Below, in pieces: positions 1 to 10,950 of a DNA stretch of 64,000 nucleotides. The notes under the pieces are model-generated. The model did not search any database. It saw only the letters and a program-made list of their open reading frames with translations, and was not told the origin of the DNA. Each line of letters begins with the position of its first letter. The first letter of the stretch is position 1. The translations under genes and the position numbers were made by a program. The stretch comes from Sthenelais limicola (lineage: Eukaryota > Annelida > Polychaeta > Phyllodocida > Sigalionidae). The stretch spans positions 154,768,536 through 154,832,535 of the forward strand of contig OW804095.1 in NCBI GenBank assembly GCA_942159475.1. Reading direction: 5' to 3'.

Positions 1-335
1 CAACAACTCTCTCCATAGCAGGTGTGGGGGGGCGGGGGGGGGGCGGTGGAAAGGGGGGCGGGGGAAGGGGGAGGGGGGTAGTTTAAGGCTCTAATGCTTC
101 TAACATCTCTACCCACAGGAGAGTGGGACAGGAGGACAGGGGAGGAGAAGGAGGAGGAAGAGAGGGAGGGGAGAATGGGAGGAGGGGAAGAGGGAATACG
201 AAACAAGGAAGGGGGTGGGAGGAGGAGAGGGAGGGGTGGAAGGGAAGAGCAGGAGCAGGAGCAGGGGGAGGAGATGGGACAGGAGAAGAAGGGGGTACAG
301 AAGAGGGCGGGGCGGGGAGGAAACATAGGGTAGAA
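1..335. repeat. G-rich then GA-rich low-complexity tract
   Basis: Bases 25-85 are almost pure G with scattered C and A. Bases 115-330 are purine-only runs of GGAGGA and GAGGGA type. Open frames here encode only Glu/Gly/Arg or, on the other strand, Ser/Pro repeats, which is what purine bias produces. G-quadruplex or triplex formation is plausible. No gene is supported. Confidence 0.85.
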
Positions 336-1440
336 CTGGAATGGAACTGGAGGGAAATGAGAAGATCCTGGTTTGTTGGAAGTGAAGGAATAAGCTCCAA
401 ATTATTGACTGTCTTTTTCTTTGAGAAACTGAGTACTACTGTACTTGTTAACACCTCTGTTTTGGTGTAAAAATTGCTTGATATATATTGAAAATGTACG
501 CTTCCGGAAATAAAACACTATACATACATATGTAGTGATTCCTGGGTTCTACTCTGCTTAGCTAGATAAACACGGAACGAGATGTTTAACCTGTTGCACG
601 GCGTTTATTCACAATAGTCCTCCTATACCAACTGTCCGTGGTCAAGCCACGGACATATACAAGTCACCAGGTGAAAGGGTACACTCTCCCGCGCACCGTA
701 ACCGTGTGATACGGAGCGGCGAGTTTTTTCGTCTTCAGTGTGACGATTTTTGTCTACCGAGCACCGCGAACGCTACTGGTGAGCTGTGGTGACGAAATTG
801 CCTGTGCTTCTGAGACGAAAAACGGTCATTTGAATCACGGAGACGAAATATGATATGCTCCGTATTCGTGCTCCGTTTTTCGTATTGAGTTTTGGATTTT
901 GGAAGCTTACCTATAAGGTGAAACTTATTAAATATTGTTTTAACCTAAGGTATATGCCCGACAGGCACTGAATGCAATTGAGTGTGATAGCACTGTGATC
1001 ATTTTGTGATTGACTGTAAACAAGTGAAGTGTGATACTTATAGCTTTGAATCACAGTGAAATGGACATACTTATTTCGGCCATATTAAACCTGATTAATC
1101 AAATAGTTTAGTGTGACATTGAGGTAAACAGCCTTTGCTATTAACCTTTATTTTTATCAAAAGATACATGCATATATACATTTTCCGTCCTCAAAAAACT
1201 AACTGCAATATGATATTGATGGTTACTCTTGGAGTATTTCATTATTTTTAAGCTTATATATTGGCACAAGATCTTTGAAAGTAGGGTTCCCACAGTCTCA
1301 TTTTGGCCAGGGAATCAAATATAAAAAAAAATCAACAATATTTCTTTCTGCTTCAAAATGCGTCCGTAGTGTGGAGGTGTAGAAGGTCGAAGCAGAAGTG
1401 ACTGCTAGGAGTGTTAGCTAGTGTTTGAAAGTGAGAGATC
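336..1440. other. Non-repetitive AT-rich stretch, no gene recognised
   Basis: Mixed-composition sequence with stops in all frames. A poly(A)-signal-like AATAAA lies at 509-514, so the left end could be the 3' end of a transcript, but there is no coding sequence to attach it to. Bases 690-890 contain several scattered 'GACGAAA' and 'CGTATT' words that recur at about 1980-2080, suggesting an old dispersed repeat. Confidence 0.5.
633..655. other. Perfect 9-bp hairpin
   Basis: TGTCCGTGG is followed by a 5-base spacer and then CCACGGACA, a perfect inverted repeat. It is too short to be identified as a transposon end or an RNA gene. It is recorded as a structure seen in sequence only. Confidence 0.6.
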
Positions 1441-1441
1441 G

Positions 1442-1470
1442 AGTGTGTGTGTGTGTGAGTGTGTAGTGAG
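1442..1470. repeat. (GT)n microsatellite
   Basis: A short run of alternating GT, followed by degenerate GTGAGTGTGTAGTGAGTGG. Confidence 0.8.
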
Positions 1471-1597
1471 TGGTACGCGAGGTGCGTGAATGGGTGAGTG
1501 CACTGATGCGTGTAATTGTTTTGTTTGTGAGAGGGGAGAGGCAGTGAAATTTGAGCGCATTGCGTCTACACACTACAAAACACTATACACATGAAAA

Positions 1598-1745
1598 AAA
1601 AACATTCCCTGCTCTTCCTCTCCTTTCCCGCCCATCTCTTTCTTACTTTCTTTCAATTGCAATCCTCCTGTCTGCCTCTCCCCTCTTTCTCTTTCTGTCC
1701 TTGTCTGCATTTCTCTCTCCCTCTCTCTCACACACACTATTATCA
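1598..1745. repeat. CT-rich low-complexity tract
   Basis: Pyrimidine-rich run (CTCTTCCTCTCC and CTCTCTC types) directly upstream of the tRNA-like SINE head. It encodes only a Ser/Leu low-complexity frame. Confidence 0.75.
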
Positions 1746-1779
1746 TCCAGACTGATTCCTTGAGGTCTTTCTCACAGCT

Positions 1780-2130
1780 GGTTCTGTGGTGTAGTGGTTA
1801 GGATCTTCGCTTGTGAACCCCAAGGTTCTTAGATCGAACCCAAGCATGGGGAAGTTTTTTTTCTCTGTTTGGCATCAGTGGTTCTACACTAGTGGCCGTC
1901 ATGCACTAATGGTCACGCCAGTTTGTCTGGCACTGGCCAGCTGGCCTAATCCTAATCCTTTAGCTTTCCCAGGTACCCGTCGCAGGTACGAAAAACGCCG
2001 CGCGAATACGCTGAGACGAAAAATTTCGTATCAAAAGTGGGGACAAGAATTTCGTATCCAATTTCGTATCCCGTGGGTACGGTGCGTGGGACAGTGTAAT
2101 AAAGGTGTTAACAGGAGTTAACCATGCCAG
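1780..2130 (+). mobile_element. tRNA-derived SINE-like element (degenerate tRNA head)
   Basis: Bases 1780-1852 look like a tRNA. An A box TGGTGTAGTGG (1787-1797) fits the polymerase III consensus exactly, and a weaker B box AGATCGAACCC (1831-1841) matches about 8 of 11 positions. The loop position holds TTGTGAA, so the anticodon would be GTG (His type). The two acceptor strands do not pair and the anticodon stem is poor, so this is not a working tRNA. A tail of unrelated body sequence to about 2130 follows, which is the usual layout of a SINE. The right end is a guess; no target duplication was found. Confidence 0.55.
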
Positions 2131-2147
2131 ATAAGATATCCTCATGA

Positions 2148-2175
2148 TTTATCATGCTAACATTAGCATGGATAA
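2148..2175. other. Short near-perfect palindrome
   Basis: CATGCTAA (2153-2160) and TTAGCATG (2163-2170) are separated by 2 bases. The arms extend outward through TTTAT and ATAAA with a single bulged base, giving a stem of about 13 bp. Confidence 0.65.
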
Positions 2176-2480
2176 AAGACTAGATACAATACAGGTTTTG
2201 AACATAAGAATACACAGGATCGAAGACATATCGATGACTTACAAGGACTACATACTGTGAGTTGGATAATGAATACATCAAGTGAAGCACATTACGTCAT
2301 AGTTGTCGCTTCGGACAAACCCGAGCCCTCACCGCCCACTGGTGTAGCCCGAGGGAACTATCCCAGCGGACAGCTCGGACTCCGAGATACACGTAGAAGA
2401 CAATACCGACATAAGAGATACATTAAACCACCACACATACATGCTTTACAGGGGAATCAAGACAAACGATCGTTGATAAA
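2176..2480. other. Unique stretch, nothing recognised
   Basis: Mixed-composition sequence between the palindrome and the first family B MITE. A short frame at 2257-2502 has no recognisable motif and runs into the MITE, so it is not supported as a gene. Confidence 0.5.
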
Positions 2481-2883
2481 ATGTGGTGTGTTTCAGTCAT
2501 AAGTCGCAAAAAAAAGATTTTGAGATATCATTATATTTGCAAAGATGAGACCATGCCGATTCCAATGATAGTAAACAGTCTAATAATCTGATAAGTATTT
2601 CTATATTTTACGTTTGATATTTTCGTTTTTGAAAAAAAAGTTTCTATTATTTCTGGGGGTCAATAAACAGTAAGGTACCTTAATGTAGTCCATATGACGA
2701 CCTTTAAACCGAAAGGATATATTACACAGAGTGTCCTGAAATTTCATACATCGATTGATATAGCTATAAGTGATGAGCCACCCAGAAATTAGAACATTCC
2801 AATAATGTGATTCTGTAAAAAAAACACTTTGAAAAATATCAATTTTGCGACTTATGACTCATTTTCCTGAAACACATCACATT
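2481..2883. mobile_element. MITE family B, copy 1 (near complete)
   Basis: The left end has 'GTGTTTCAG...AAGTCGCAAA' and the right end has its inverse, 'TTTTGCGACTTATGACTC' and then 'CCTGAAACACATCAC'. The terminal inverted repeats are about 45 bp and the element is about 400 bp. It is AT-rich and non-coding, with an internal 'TTTCTGGGGGTCAATAAACA' block shared with the copy at 9751. The left end has lost a few bases relative to other copies. No transposase is present, so it must have moved with help from elsewhere. Confidence 0.8.
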
Positions 2884-3922
2884 AATGTTGTTTTTCAGCA
2901 CGTCCGCCGCATGACGTCATAACAATGTAGGCCGCGGTCGAGTTGGCCAGACAAATTAACATGTAAACAATCGAGAGATTATGTTGAAATATTTACTCAA
3001 CATTGATAAAGTATGATCCGCCTGTACAACTCCCTGACTCTCTCAGACACTCTCCACATTCTGTAGATATCTTCAAGAGAGACAATCGTCGATTGTAGAC
3101 TGCACATCTGTATATCAATAGAATAACCTCAAATATGTTTGTATTTAAAGATTTTTATTCAGACAAAAGCATTGTATAACAGGCACATTATTTCTACGAA
3201 TTATTTAGTGTAGATGTTGAGCACAAAATAAATAATTATTTATGTTTAAGCAAAACATTTATAGACAATAAAATACTGATATATAGATGTATAAAAAACC
3301 AACGCGCGTTGTTCAACATCATGACAGTCATATAAGGTTTTCAACAATTTCATTCTGCATTTTCTAATAGTAACACAATAGGTTATTTCCCCTCCTCCCA
3401 TTTCCCTTCCCCTATATCTCCTCAGAGACCACACCACGGATCGCCAAGATTCTCGAGGTGCACTATGCCAAACATGTTGCGAATTCATTCCCATGTGTTT
3501 CATGAAATTTTTCGGAGAAAATTAAGGCTAAAACCGGGTTTGAAAAAGGTTCTCCTTCTAAATCAATGGAAGAATTGCCACGATTGTCACGGTGGACATA
3601 CTTTGACATAGTGGGAACTATCATATACCCCTAGCATAGACAAATATTGAAACATAAACTAAATCTAAAAGCTAAAAGAAAACCAGTTTGAATTGTTATT
3701 GCAAGCATACAATAACAATATGTGCAACCCACATACGGCACCCAACACATGGAACGTGCATAATATAAAAACACAACCCATTCACATTGTATGAATATTT
3801 GATGGTTAGTACGAGTGAAAAACCACATTCTGCTGCTTGTGGTGAAGCATCCTCGCCACTTGTCATACAGCATATATGTGACATGTGTCAGGGTGTATAA
3901 GTGTATGACAAGACTACCTGGC
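2884..3922. other. Unique stretch with a CRE-like site and a possible retroelement 3' tail
   Basis: A perfect CRE-type palindrome TGACGTCA lies at 2912-2919. Around 3148 the words 'AAAGATTTTTATTCAGACA' read on the minus strand as an AATAAA-bearing 3' tail, similar in style to the tails at 5200 and 22840. An 85-codon minus-strand frame at 3246-3503 has no recognisable motif and I do not call it a gene. Confidence 0.4.
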
Positions 3923-4166
3923 TATATGGGTCAGATTTTCAGAAAATGTACAATTGGCTGCTGTACATATTTAGTAATTTCTGCTAAATTCTGCTAAACA
4001 AATTAAATTGTGGGTATATCTGAGTATATTGGGTATCGCATTGATTTAAAGTATCAGTTCTGTTATGTTAAACTGCATTTTGAAGCTCATTTCTGTCTTA
4101 AATGTGGGTTATTTGAGAGGATTGGTGAAGGTGAATTGTACATTTTCTGAAAATCTGACCCATATA
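3923..4166 (+). mobile_element. MITE family A, copy 1 (complete)
   Basis: Starts TATATGGGTCAGATTTTCAG and ends with the inverse of the same sequence. The terminal inverted repeats are about 30 bp and the length is 244 bp. TA dinucleotides at both borders fit a Tc1/mariner-type target site, which is inference. The interior contains 'TTCTGCTAAATT' and 'CATTTTGAAGCTCATTT'. It lies in the opposite orientation to copies 2, 3, 4, 7 and 8. Confidence 0.88.
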
Positions 4167-4213
4167 TGCGGGCGCACATGCAGCACAACCCATACCGCCC
4201 TGTGCATACATAC

Positions 4214-4594
4214 ATGTGATGTGTTACAGGGAAATGAGTCACAAGCCGCATGGATTTTGAGATATCATCATATTTGGAAAGGAGAGATCAAGCTGATTCT
4301 AATGGTAGTAATCATTAAGGGTATCTAAGACGTGTTTCTATATTTTAAGTTTGATATATCTAATTTGAAAAACAGTTTGTAATATTTCTGGGTGGACACT
4401 TACCAGTAAAATATTTAAATATACTCCAGAAACGCAAGGATATATTTAATAGATTGTCTTTAAATTTAGTAGATGTATTAATATGACCCAAAACGCTAAA
4501 CCCTCTAAAAATTAGAGAATTCCAACAAAGCGATCTTGTGAATAAATACCCTTAGAAAATATTTGTTGACTCATTTCTCTGTAAGCCATCACAT
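4214..4594. mobile_element. MITE family B, copy 2 (complete)
   Basis: Left end TGTGATGTGTTACAGGGAAA, followed by 'GAGTCACAAGCCGCA'. The right end reads 'TTGACTCATTTCTCTGTAA' then 'GCCATCACAT'. It is about 380 bp and non-coding. It sits between family A copies 1 and 2. Confidence 0.82.
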
Positions 4595-4789
4595 GCAGGC
4601 ATACATTGTGTATGCATACATGTGTCCGGTCACATCATCCAACCCATCCAGCCTCCATCTCTTCCTCCTCTCTACCCGTCCCTCTCCCCCCCAGGGACTC
4701 CCTCACTCCACGCAGTGTCCAATCCACCAGAAACCCGGGACGTGCTCTAGGGCTTCAAATCACTGAGATATGATCCGAATATTATTGAT

Positions 4790-5031
4790 AATGGGTCAGA
4801 TTTTCAGAAAAGTACAATTCAACTTCGCCAATCTTCTCAAATAACCCAGATTTCAGATAAAAATAAAGTTCAAAATACAGTTCAACCTAACCAAACAGAT
4901 TCCTAGAATCAATGCAATGCCGAATATACTCGAATTTACCTAGTATTGAACAAATTGCAGCCTAATTTAGCAGAATTTACTAAATCTGTACAGCTGCCAA
5001 TTGTACATTTTCAGAAAATGTGACCCTAATA
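4790..5031 (-). mobile_element. MITE family A, copy 2 (complete)
   Basis: Starts ATGGGTCAGATTTTCAG and ends 'TTTTCAGAAAATGTGACCC'. It is 240 bp, in the opposite orientation to copy 1. Internal words 'CTCAAATAACCCAGATTTC' and 'CAGCTGCCAATTGTACATTT' are shared with copies 3, 4, 7 and 8. Confidence 0.87.
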
Positions 5032-5179
5032 TGAGGGGTAGAATATAATATTGACAGCGGTGTGGAGGAGAAGTTAATTTATACCTGGTAATGAATATAA
5101 TAAATTCACATTAAGGTTTAACACAGGTCAGATTGAACAGTTTTTGCCATAAGAAATGTTGCCAAGATTATTAATCATT

Positions 5180-5230
5180 TATATATATATATATATATAA
5201 GATTTTTATTCTGAACAGACAATACATTAC
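5180..5230 (-). repeat. (TA)n followed by a retroelement-like 3' tail, read on the minus strand
   Basis: A run of TA dinucleotides (5180-5199) abuts 'AAGATTTTTATTCTGAACAG'. On the minus strand this is an AATAAA-like signal followed by a TA microsatellite, the same arrangement as at 22823-22850 where a LINE ORF fragment lies upstream. It is probably the 3' end of a minus-strand non-LTR element whose body (5230-5640) is too decayed to recognise. Confidence 0.4.
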
Positions 5231-5807
5231 AATCAGAAAAGAACATACCATCTGCAAGTCAAGTGACATGCAGGTCTTCCAGGCAAATCTTGCTTGTTGA
5301 ACATATATTATATTTAGTCAGTATTTGAAAATAAGTGTTTGGTGGTCAGTCATGATGTATGAGACTGTTTGAGGTCCGTGTTTAGTTCAATCATTTTGTG
5401 ACAACGGATAAAATTATAGGTTATAGTCACGTAGTTGTCTTGTCCAGTGATAAAAGTTTCAGTAACAAATCAGGGAGTAAATACAATGATATCACAAGGC
5501 GTGATTTCTCTTGTACATTAGCTCCTGTACTGGAGGCTAAATACATCAAGAATGTTAGGAACATTTGAGTTATCGCACCGTGGTGTTGGAGAACCACTAC
5601 AATAACATATATTTACATTTATACCATATAAAGGATTTCCATACCATATAAAAGGATTAATGTTGATTATGTCTGATTATCATATCAAAATCAATCAAAA
5701 TAATTGGTGAAAACAGCAAGAGTAATTCATAACATAAAATATATCGCAAGGGAATTTCATGGTTGGATTTACATGTAGCATACCTGTGGGTTAAAGCACA
5801 TATCAGG
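5231..5807. other. Unique AT-rich stretch, possibly decayed retroelement body
   Basis: No coding frame of note. A short direct duplication 'ATACCATATAAAAGGATT' type occurs at about 5620-5660. Otherwise nothing is recognised. Confidence 0.4.
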
Positions 5808-6739
5808 CTCATATTGTGCCCATATTGTGCTCATATTGTGCCCATATTGTGCCCATATTGTGCCCATATTGTGCTCATATTGTGCCCATATTGTACCCAT
5901 ATTGTGCTCATATTGTGCCCATATTGTGCCCATATTGTGCTCATATTGTGCCCATATTGTGCCCATATTGTGCCCATATTGTGCCCATATTGTGCCCATA
6001 TTGTGCTCATATTGTGCCCATATTGTGCTCATATTGTGCTCATATTGTGCCCATATTGTACTCATATTGTGCCCATATTGTGCCCATATTGTGCTCATAT
6101 TGTGCCCATATTGTGCCCATATTGTGCTCATATTGTGCCCATATTGTACTCATATTGTGCCCATATTGTGCTCATATTGTGCCCATATTGTGCCCATATT
6201 GTGCTCATATTGTGCCCATATTGTGCCCATATTGTGCTCATATTGTGCCCATATTGTGTCCATAATGTGCCCATATTGTGCTCATATTGTGCTCATATTG
6301 TGCCCATATTGTGCCCATATTGTGCCCATATTGTGCTCATATTGTGCTCATATTGTGCCCATATTGTGCCCATATTGTGCCCATATTGTGCTCATATTGT
6401 GCCCATATTGTGCCCATATTGTGCTCATATTGTGCCCATATTGTGTCCATATTGTGCCCATATTGTGCTCATATTGTGCTCATATTGTGCCCATATTGTG
6501 CCCATAGTGTGCCCATATTGTGCCCATATTGTGCTCATATTGTGCCCATATTGTGTCCATATTGTGCCCATATTGTGCTCATATTGTGCTCATATTGTGC
6601 CCATATTGTGCCCATATTGTGCCCATATTGTGCTCATATTGTGCTCATATTGTGCCCATATTGTGCCCATATTGTGCCCATATTGTGCCCATATTGTGCC
6701 CATATTGTGCTCATATTGTGCTCATATTGTGCTCATATT
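5808..6739. repeat. 11-bp minisatellite, about 84 copies
   Basis: Unit CATATTGTGCY, where the last base alternates between C and T. It is nearly perfect, with rare variants such as TGTAC and TGTCC. Because 11 is not a multiple of 3 and the unit contains no stop in any forward frame, the array reads as an 11-residue Cys/Tyr/His/Ile peptide repeat in every forward frame. That explains overlapping 337-, 226- and 162-codon frames. Nothing supports translation. Confidence 0.97.
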
Positions 6740-6976
6740 TTCCATGTTGCACAAACCAAGACTTAGTTTCCTGTAACACGGTACATATGAGGCAGACAGA
6801 GAACAACACATAGATAAGATGTCAGCGCTGTATTGTGGACAAGGCTTCACATTACTGTGTATTGGCCACTGACGGCTGTTCTAGAGTTATAAATACAGGG
6901 CTATGAATATGTGTATCACTGAGACAACACTGGAAACTGACCCTTGGTCAATATATGGCCTGTAGTGGACAGAGGG
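6740..6976. other. Short unique spacer between two arrays
   Basis: About 240 bp of ordinary sequence separates the 11-bp and 15-bp arrays. No gene or repeat was recognised. Confidence 0.6.
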
Positions 6977-9397
6977 GGGACCACGGGGCCCTCCACCATG
7001 GGGCCCTCCACCATGGGGCTCTCCACCATGGGGCTCTCCACCACAGGGCCCTCCACCACAGGGCCCTCCACCATGGGGCTCTCCACCACAGGGCCCTCCA
7101 CCACAGGGCCCTCCACCATGGGGCTCTCCACCATGGGGCCCTCCACCACAGGGCCCTCCACCATGGGGCTCTCCACCATGGGGCCCTCCACCACAGGGCC
7201 CTCCCTCCACCATGGGGCTCTCCACCATGGGGCTCTCCACCATGGGACTCTCCACCATGGGGCTTTCCACCATGGGGCTCTCCACCACAGGGCCCTCCAC
7301 CATGGGGCCCTCCACCATGGGGCCCTCCACCATGGGGCCCTCCACCATGGGGCCCTCCACCATGGGGCCCTCCACCATGGGGCCCTCCACCATGGGGCCC
7401 TCCACCATGGGGCCCTCCACCATGAGGCCCTCCACCATGGGGCTCTCCACCATGGGGCTCTCCACCATGGGGCTCTCCACCATGGAGCCCTCCACCACAG
7501 GGCCCTCCACCATGGGGCTCTCCACCATAGGACTCTCCACCATGGGGCCCTCTCTCCACCATGGGGCCCTCCACCATGGGGCTCTCCACCATGGGGCTCT
7601 CCACCATGGGACTCTCCACCATGGGGTCCTCCACCATGGGGCCCTCCACCATGGGGCCCTCCACCATGGGGCCCTCCACCATGGGACTCTCCACCATGGG
7701 GCTTTCCACCATGGGGCTCTCCACCACAGGGCCCTCCACCATGGGGCCCTCCACCATGGGGCCCTCCACCATGGGGCCCTCCACCATGGGGCCCTCTCTC
7801 CACCATGGGGCCCTCTCTCCACCATGGGGCCCTCCACCATGGGGCCCTCCACCATGGGGCCCTCCACCATGAGGCCCTCCACCATGGGGCTCTCCACCAT
7901 GGGGCTCTCCACCATGGGGCTCTCCACCATGGAGCCCTCCACCATGGGGCTCTCCCTCCACCATGGGGCTCTCCACCATGGGACTCTCCACCATGGGGTC
8001 CTCCACCATGGGGCCCTCCACCATGGGGCTCTCCCTCCACCATGGGGCCCTCCACCATGGGGCTCTCCACCATGGGGCTCTCCACCATAGGGCTCTCCAC
8101 CATGGGGCTCTCCACCATAGGACTCTCCACCATGGGGCCCTCCACCATGGGGCCCTCCACCATGGGGCCCTCCACCATGGGGCCCTCCACCATAGGACTC
8201 TCCACCATGGGGCCCTCTCTCCACCATGGGGCCCTCCACCATGGGGCTCTCCACCATGGGGCTCTCCACCATGGGGCTCTCCACCACAGGGCCCTCCACC
8301 ATGGGTCCCTCCACCATGGGGCCCTCCACCATGGGGCTCTCCACCATAGGACTCTCCACCATGGGGCCCTCTCTCCACCATGGGGCCCTCCACCATGGGG
8401 CTCTCCACCATGGGGCTCTCCACCATGGGGCTCTCCACCACAGGGCCCTCCACCATGGGGCCCTCCACCATGGGGCCCTCCACCATGGGGCCCTCCACCA
8501 TGGGACTCTCCACCATGGGGGCCCTCCACCATGGGGCTCTCCACCATGGGGCTCTCCACCATGGGGCCCTCCACCATGGGACTCTCCACCATGGGGTCCT
8601 CCATCATGGGGCCCTCCACCATGGGGCTCTCCACCACAGGGCCCTCCACCATGGGACTCTCCACCATGGGGTCCTCCACCATGGGGCCCTCCACCATGGG
8701 GCTCTCCCTCCACCATGGGGCCCTCCACCATGGGGCTCTCCACCATGGGGCTCTCCACCATGGGGACTCTCCACCATGGGGCCCCTCCACCATGGGGCCC
8801 TCCACCATGGGGCCCTCCACCATGGGGCCCTCCACCATAGGACTCTCCACCATGGGGCCCTCTCTCCACCATGGGGCCCTCCACCATGGGGCTCTCCACC
8901 ATGGGGCTCTCCACCATGGGACTCTCCACCATGGGGTCCTCCACCATGGGGCCCTCCACCATGGGGCTCTCCACCATGGGGCTCTCCACCATGGGGCCCT
9001 CTCTCCACCATGGGGCTCTCCACCATGGGGCTCTCCACCATGGGGCTCTCCACCATGGGGCCCTCTCTCCACAATGAGTCCCTCCACCATGGGGCCCTCC
9101 ACCATGGGGCTCTCCACCATGGGGCTCTCCCTCCACCATGGGGCTCTCCACCATGGGACTCTCCACCATGGGGCTCTCCATCATGGGGCCCTCCAACATG
9201 GGGCCCTCCACCATGGGGCCCTCTCTCCACCATGGGGCTCTCCAACATGGGGCCCTCCACCATGGGGCCCTCTCTCCACCATGGGGCTCTCCACCATGGG
9301 ACTCTCCACCATGGGACTCTCCACCATGGGGCTCTCCACCATGGGGCCCTCCAACATGGGGCCCTCCACCATGGGGCTCTCCACCATGGGGCTCTCC
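6977..9397. repeat. 15-bp minisatellite, about 160 copies
   Basis: Unit TCCACCATGGGGCYC, with a minority CACAGG variant, concentrated at the left end. Each unit carries CCACCATGG, and many also carry the palindrome GGGCCC. A period of 15 keeps reading frames, so several frames on both strands stay open for up to about 850 codons: PMVEG, APWWR and HGGGP pentapeptides on minus; STMGP, LHHGA and PPWGS on plus. Insertions such as CTCTCTCC shift frames repeatedly. Simultaneous openness of many frames argues for a satellite, not a gene. Confidence 0.96.
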
Positions 9398-9550
9398 ACC
9401 TTCCATGTACATCTTACAGCAATCCATCAGTTATAGGCATCTTCCTCTCCTGCCACATCAGCCACCATTGTACAGTGCACATATACACACCTTCACACTG
9501 TCTGCACACAAACCCTTCCGTGTCTATACTTCATTATGTCCCCAATCCCC
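9398..9550. other. Unique sequence up to the assembly gap
   Basis: Ordinary sequence following the 15-bp array, cut off by a run of N. No feature was recognised. Confidence 0.6.
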
Positions 9551-9750
9551 NNNNNNNNNNNNNNNNNNNNNNNNNNNNNNNNNNNNNNNNNNNNNNNNNN
9601 NNNNNNNNNNNNNNNNNNNNNNNNNNNNNNNNNNNNNNNNNNNNNNNNNNNNNNNNNNNNNNNNNNNNNNNNNNNNNNNNNNNNNNNNNNNNNNNNNNNN
9701 NNNNNNNNNNNNNNNNNNNNNNNNNNNNNNNNNNNNNNNNNNNNNNNNNN
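9551..9750. other. Assembly gap (200 N)
   Basis: Exactly 200 N. The round number suggests a placeholder of unknown true length. The right border falls inside a family B MITE, so the gap hides its left half. Confidence 0.99.
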
Positions 9751-9987
9751 CACATTTCTGGGGGTCACTAAACAGTAAAGTAACTAAATGTAGTCCATAT
9801 GAGGACCTTTAAAACCAAAGGATATATTACATAGATTGTCCTGAAATTGGATACATCGATTGACATAACTATAAGTGACAGGCTCTCCAAAAATCAGAAG
9901 ATGCCAATAATCTGATCATGTGAAAAAAACACTTTGAAAAATATCAATTTTGCGACTTATGACTTGTTTTCCTGAAACACATCACAT
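9751..9987. mobile_element. MITE family B, copy 3 (left part lost in gap)
   Basis: Begins inside the element at 'TTTCTGGGGGTCACTAAACA' and ends 'GCGACTTATGACTTG' then 'CCTGAAACACATCACAT'. It is very close to the right half of copy 1, so these two belong to the same subfamily. Confidence 0.82.
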
Positions 9988-10371
9988 ATGGTAACAAAGA
10001 ACAATAATCTACAGTGGAAATGGTTAGCCCTTATCTATGGTACTTACACTTACAAGTCTCCCAGAGGCTCCATACTAGGGGAAGTAATTAAACGTGTTGA
10101 GGTTTGCAGGATAACTCTGCTATAAACATTCCTATAATGTGTCTACTTTATCCAGGTACATTCCAACTTATCGCCTACAATAGAACTTATTATCACATGT
10201 ATGTTATAATTGTATATTTCTATAGTTAGAATAAATCTGAGGAAAATGAGCAAATCCTTGCACTGTGTGGCAGATTGCCTAAATGCTAAACTCAATGATA
10301 AGACAAGAGGAGCTGGTGTCCGGTGTTTTCCCTGCCACCATTCTCCCCGCCGACAATCTCCCCGCCGACAA
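9988..10371. other. Unique stretch, no gene recognised
   Basis: Ordinary sequence. A frame beginning at 10210 runs into the proline-rich C-tract and is not supported as a gene. Confidence 0.5.
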
Positions 10372-10950
10372 TCTCCCAGCCACCCTTACCCCCACCACCT
10401 CTACCCCACCACCTCTACCTCTACCTCTAACAACCTCTACCCCACCACCTCTACCCAACCATCACCCCCCCCCCCGCCCCCCCTCTACCCCACCACGACC
10501 ACCTCTACCTTGCCTCCTCCACCACCTCTAGACCCCCCTCTACCCCTAACCTTCACCCACCCCCCTCTACCCCACCACCACCACCTCTACCCAACCATCA
10601 CCCCCCCACCCCCGCCCCCCCTCTACCCCACCTCGACCACCTCTACCTTGCCTCCTCCACCACCTCTAGACCCCCTCTACCCCTAACCTTCACCCCCCTC
10701 CTCTACTCCTCCACCACCACCTCTACCCCTAACCTTCACCCCCCTCCTCTACTCCTCCACCACCACCTCTACCCCTAACCTTCACCCCCCCCCCTCTACT
10801 CCTCCACCACCACCTCTACCCCTAACCTTCACCCCCCCCCTCTACTCCTCCACCACCACTTCTACCCCTAACCTTCACCCCCCCGCCCCCCTCTACCCCC
10901 ACCACCACCACCTCTACCCCTAACCTTCACCCCCCCCCCCCCCCCACGCC
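10372..10950. repeat. C-rich compound minisatellite
   Basis: Built from CCACCACCTCTACCCC-type words. A segment of about 130 bp (from about 10440 and again from about 10560) is duplicated. From 10683 a ~46-bp unit containing CTCCTCTACTCCTCCACCAC and CCCCTAACCTTCACC repeats five times. Length variation lies in the poly-C runs. The single CCCTAA words are not tandem telomeric repeats. Confidence 0.85.

Noticed and set aside
1780..1852. Functional tRNA-His gene
   Set aside because: A box is good, but the acceptor strands do not pair and the anticodon stem is poor. It is better explained as a SINE head.
3246..3503. 85-codon minus-strand frame
   Set aside because: No family resemblance, next to a probable retroelement tail, and length within chance expectation for AT-rich DNA.
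5763..6813. Cys/His/Tyr-rich 'zinc-finger-like' repeat protein
   Set aside because: The CPYCAH peptide looks finger-like only because the 11-bp unit reads the same in all frames. There are no spacing rules of real fingers.
6887..9436. Long open frames (up to about 846 codons) of pentapeptide repeats
   Set aside because: They occur at once in several frames on both strands and are a consequence of the stop-free 15-bp period. No start, splice or codon-bias evidence supports a gene.
9138..9812. Frames running through the N gaps
   Set aside because: Open only because N cannot encode a stop; no evidence of coding on either side.
10683..10930. Interstitial telomeric repeats (CCCTAA)
   Set aside because: CCCTAA appears once per ~46-bp unit, never in tandem hexamers.
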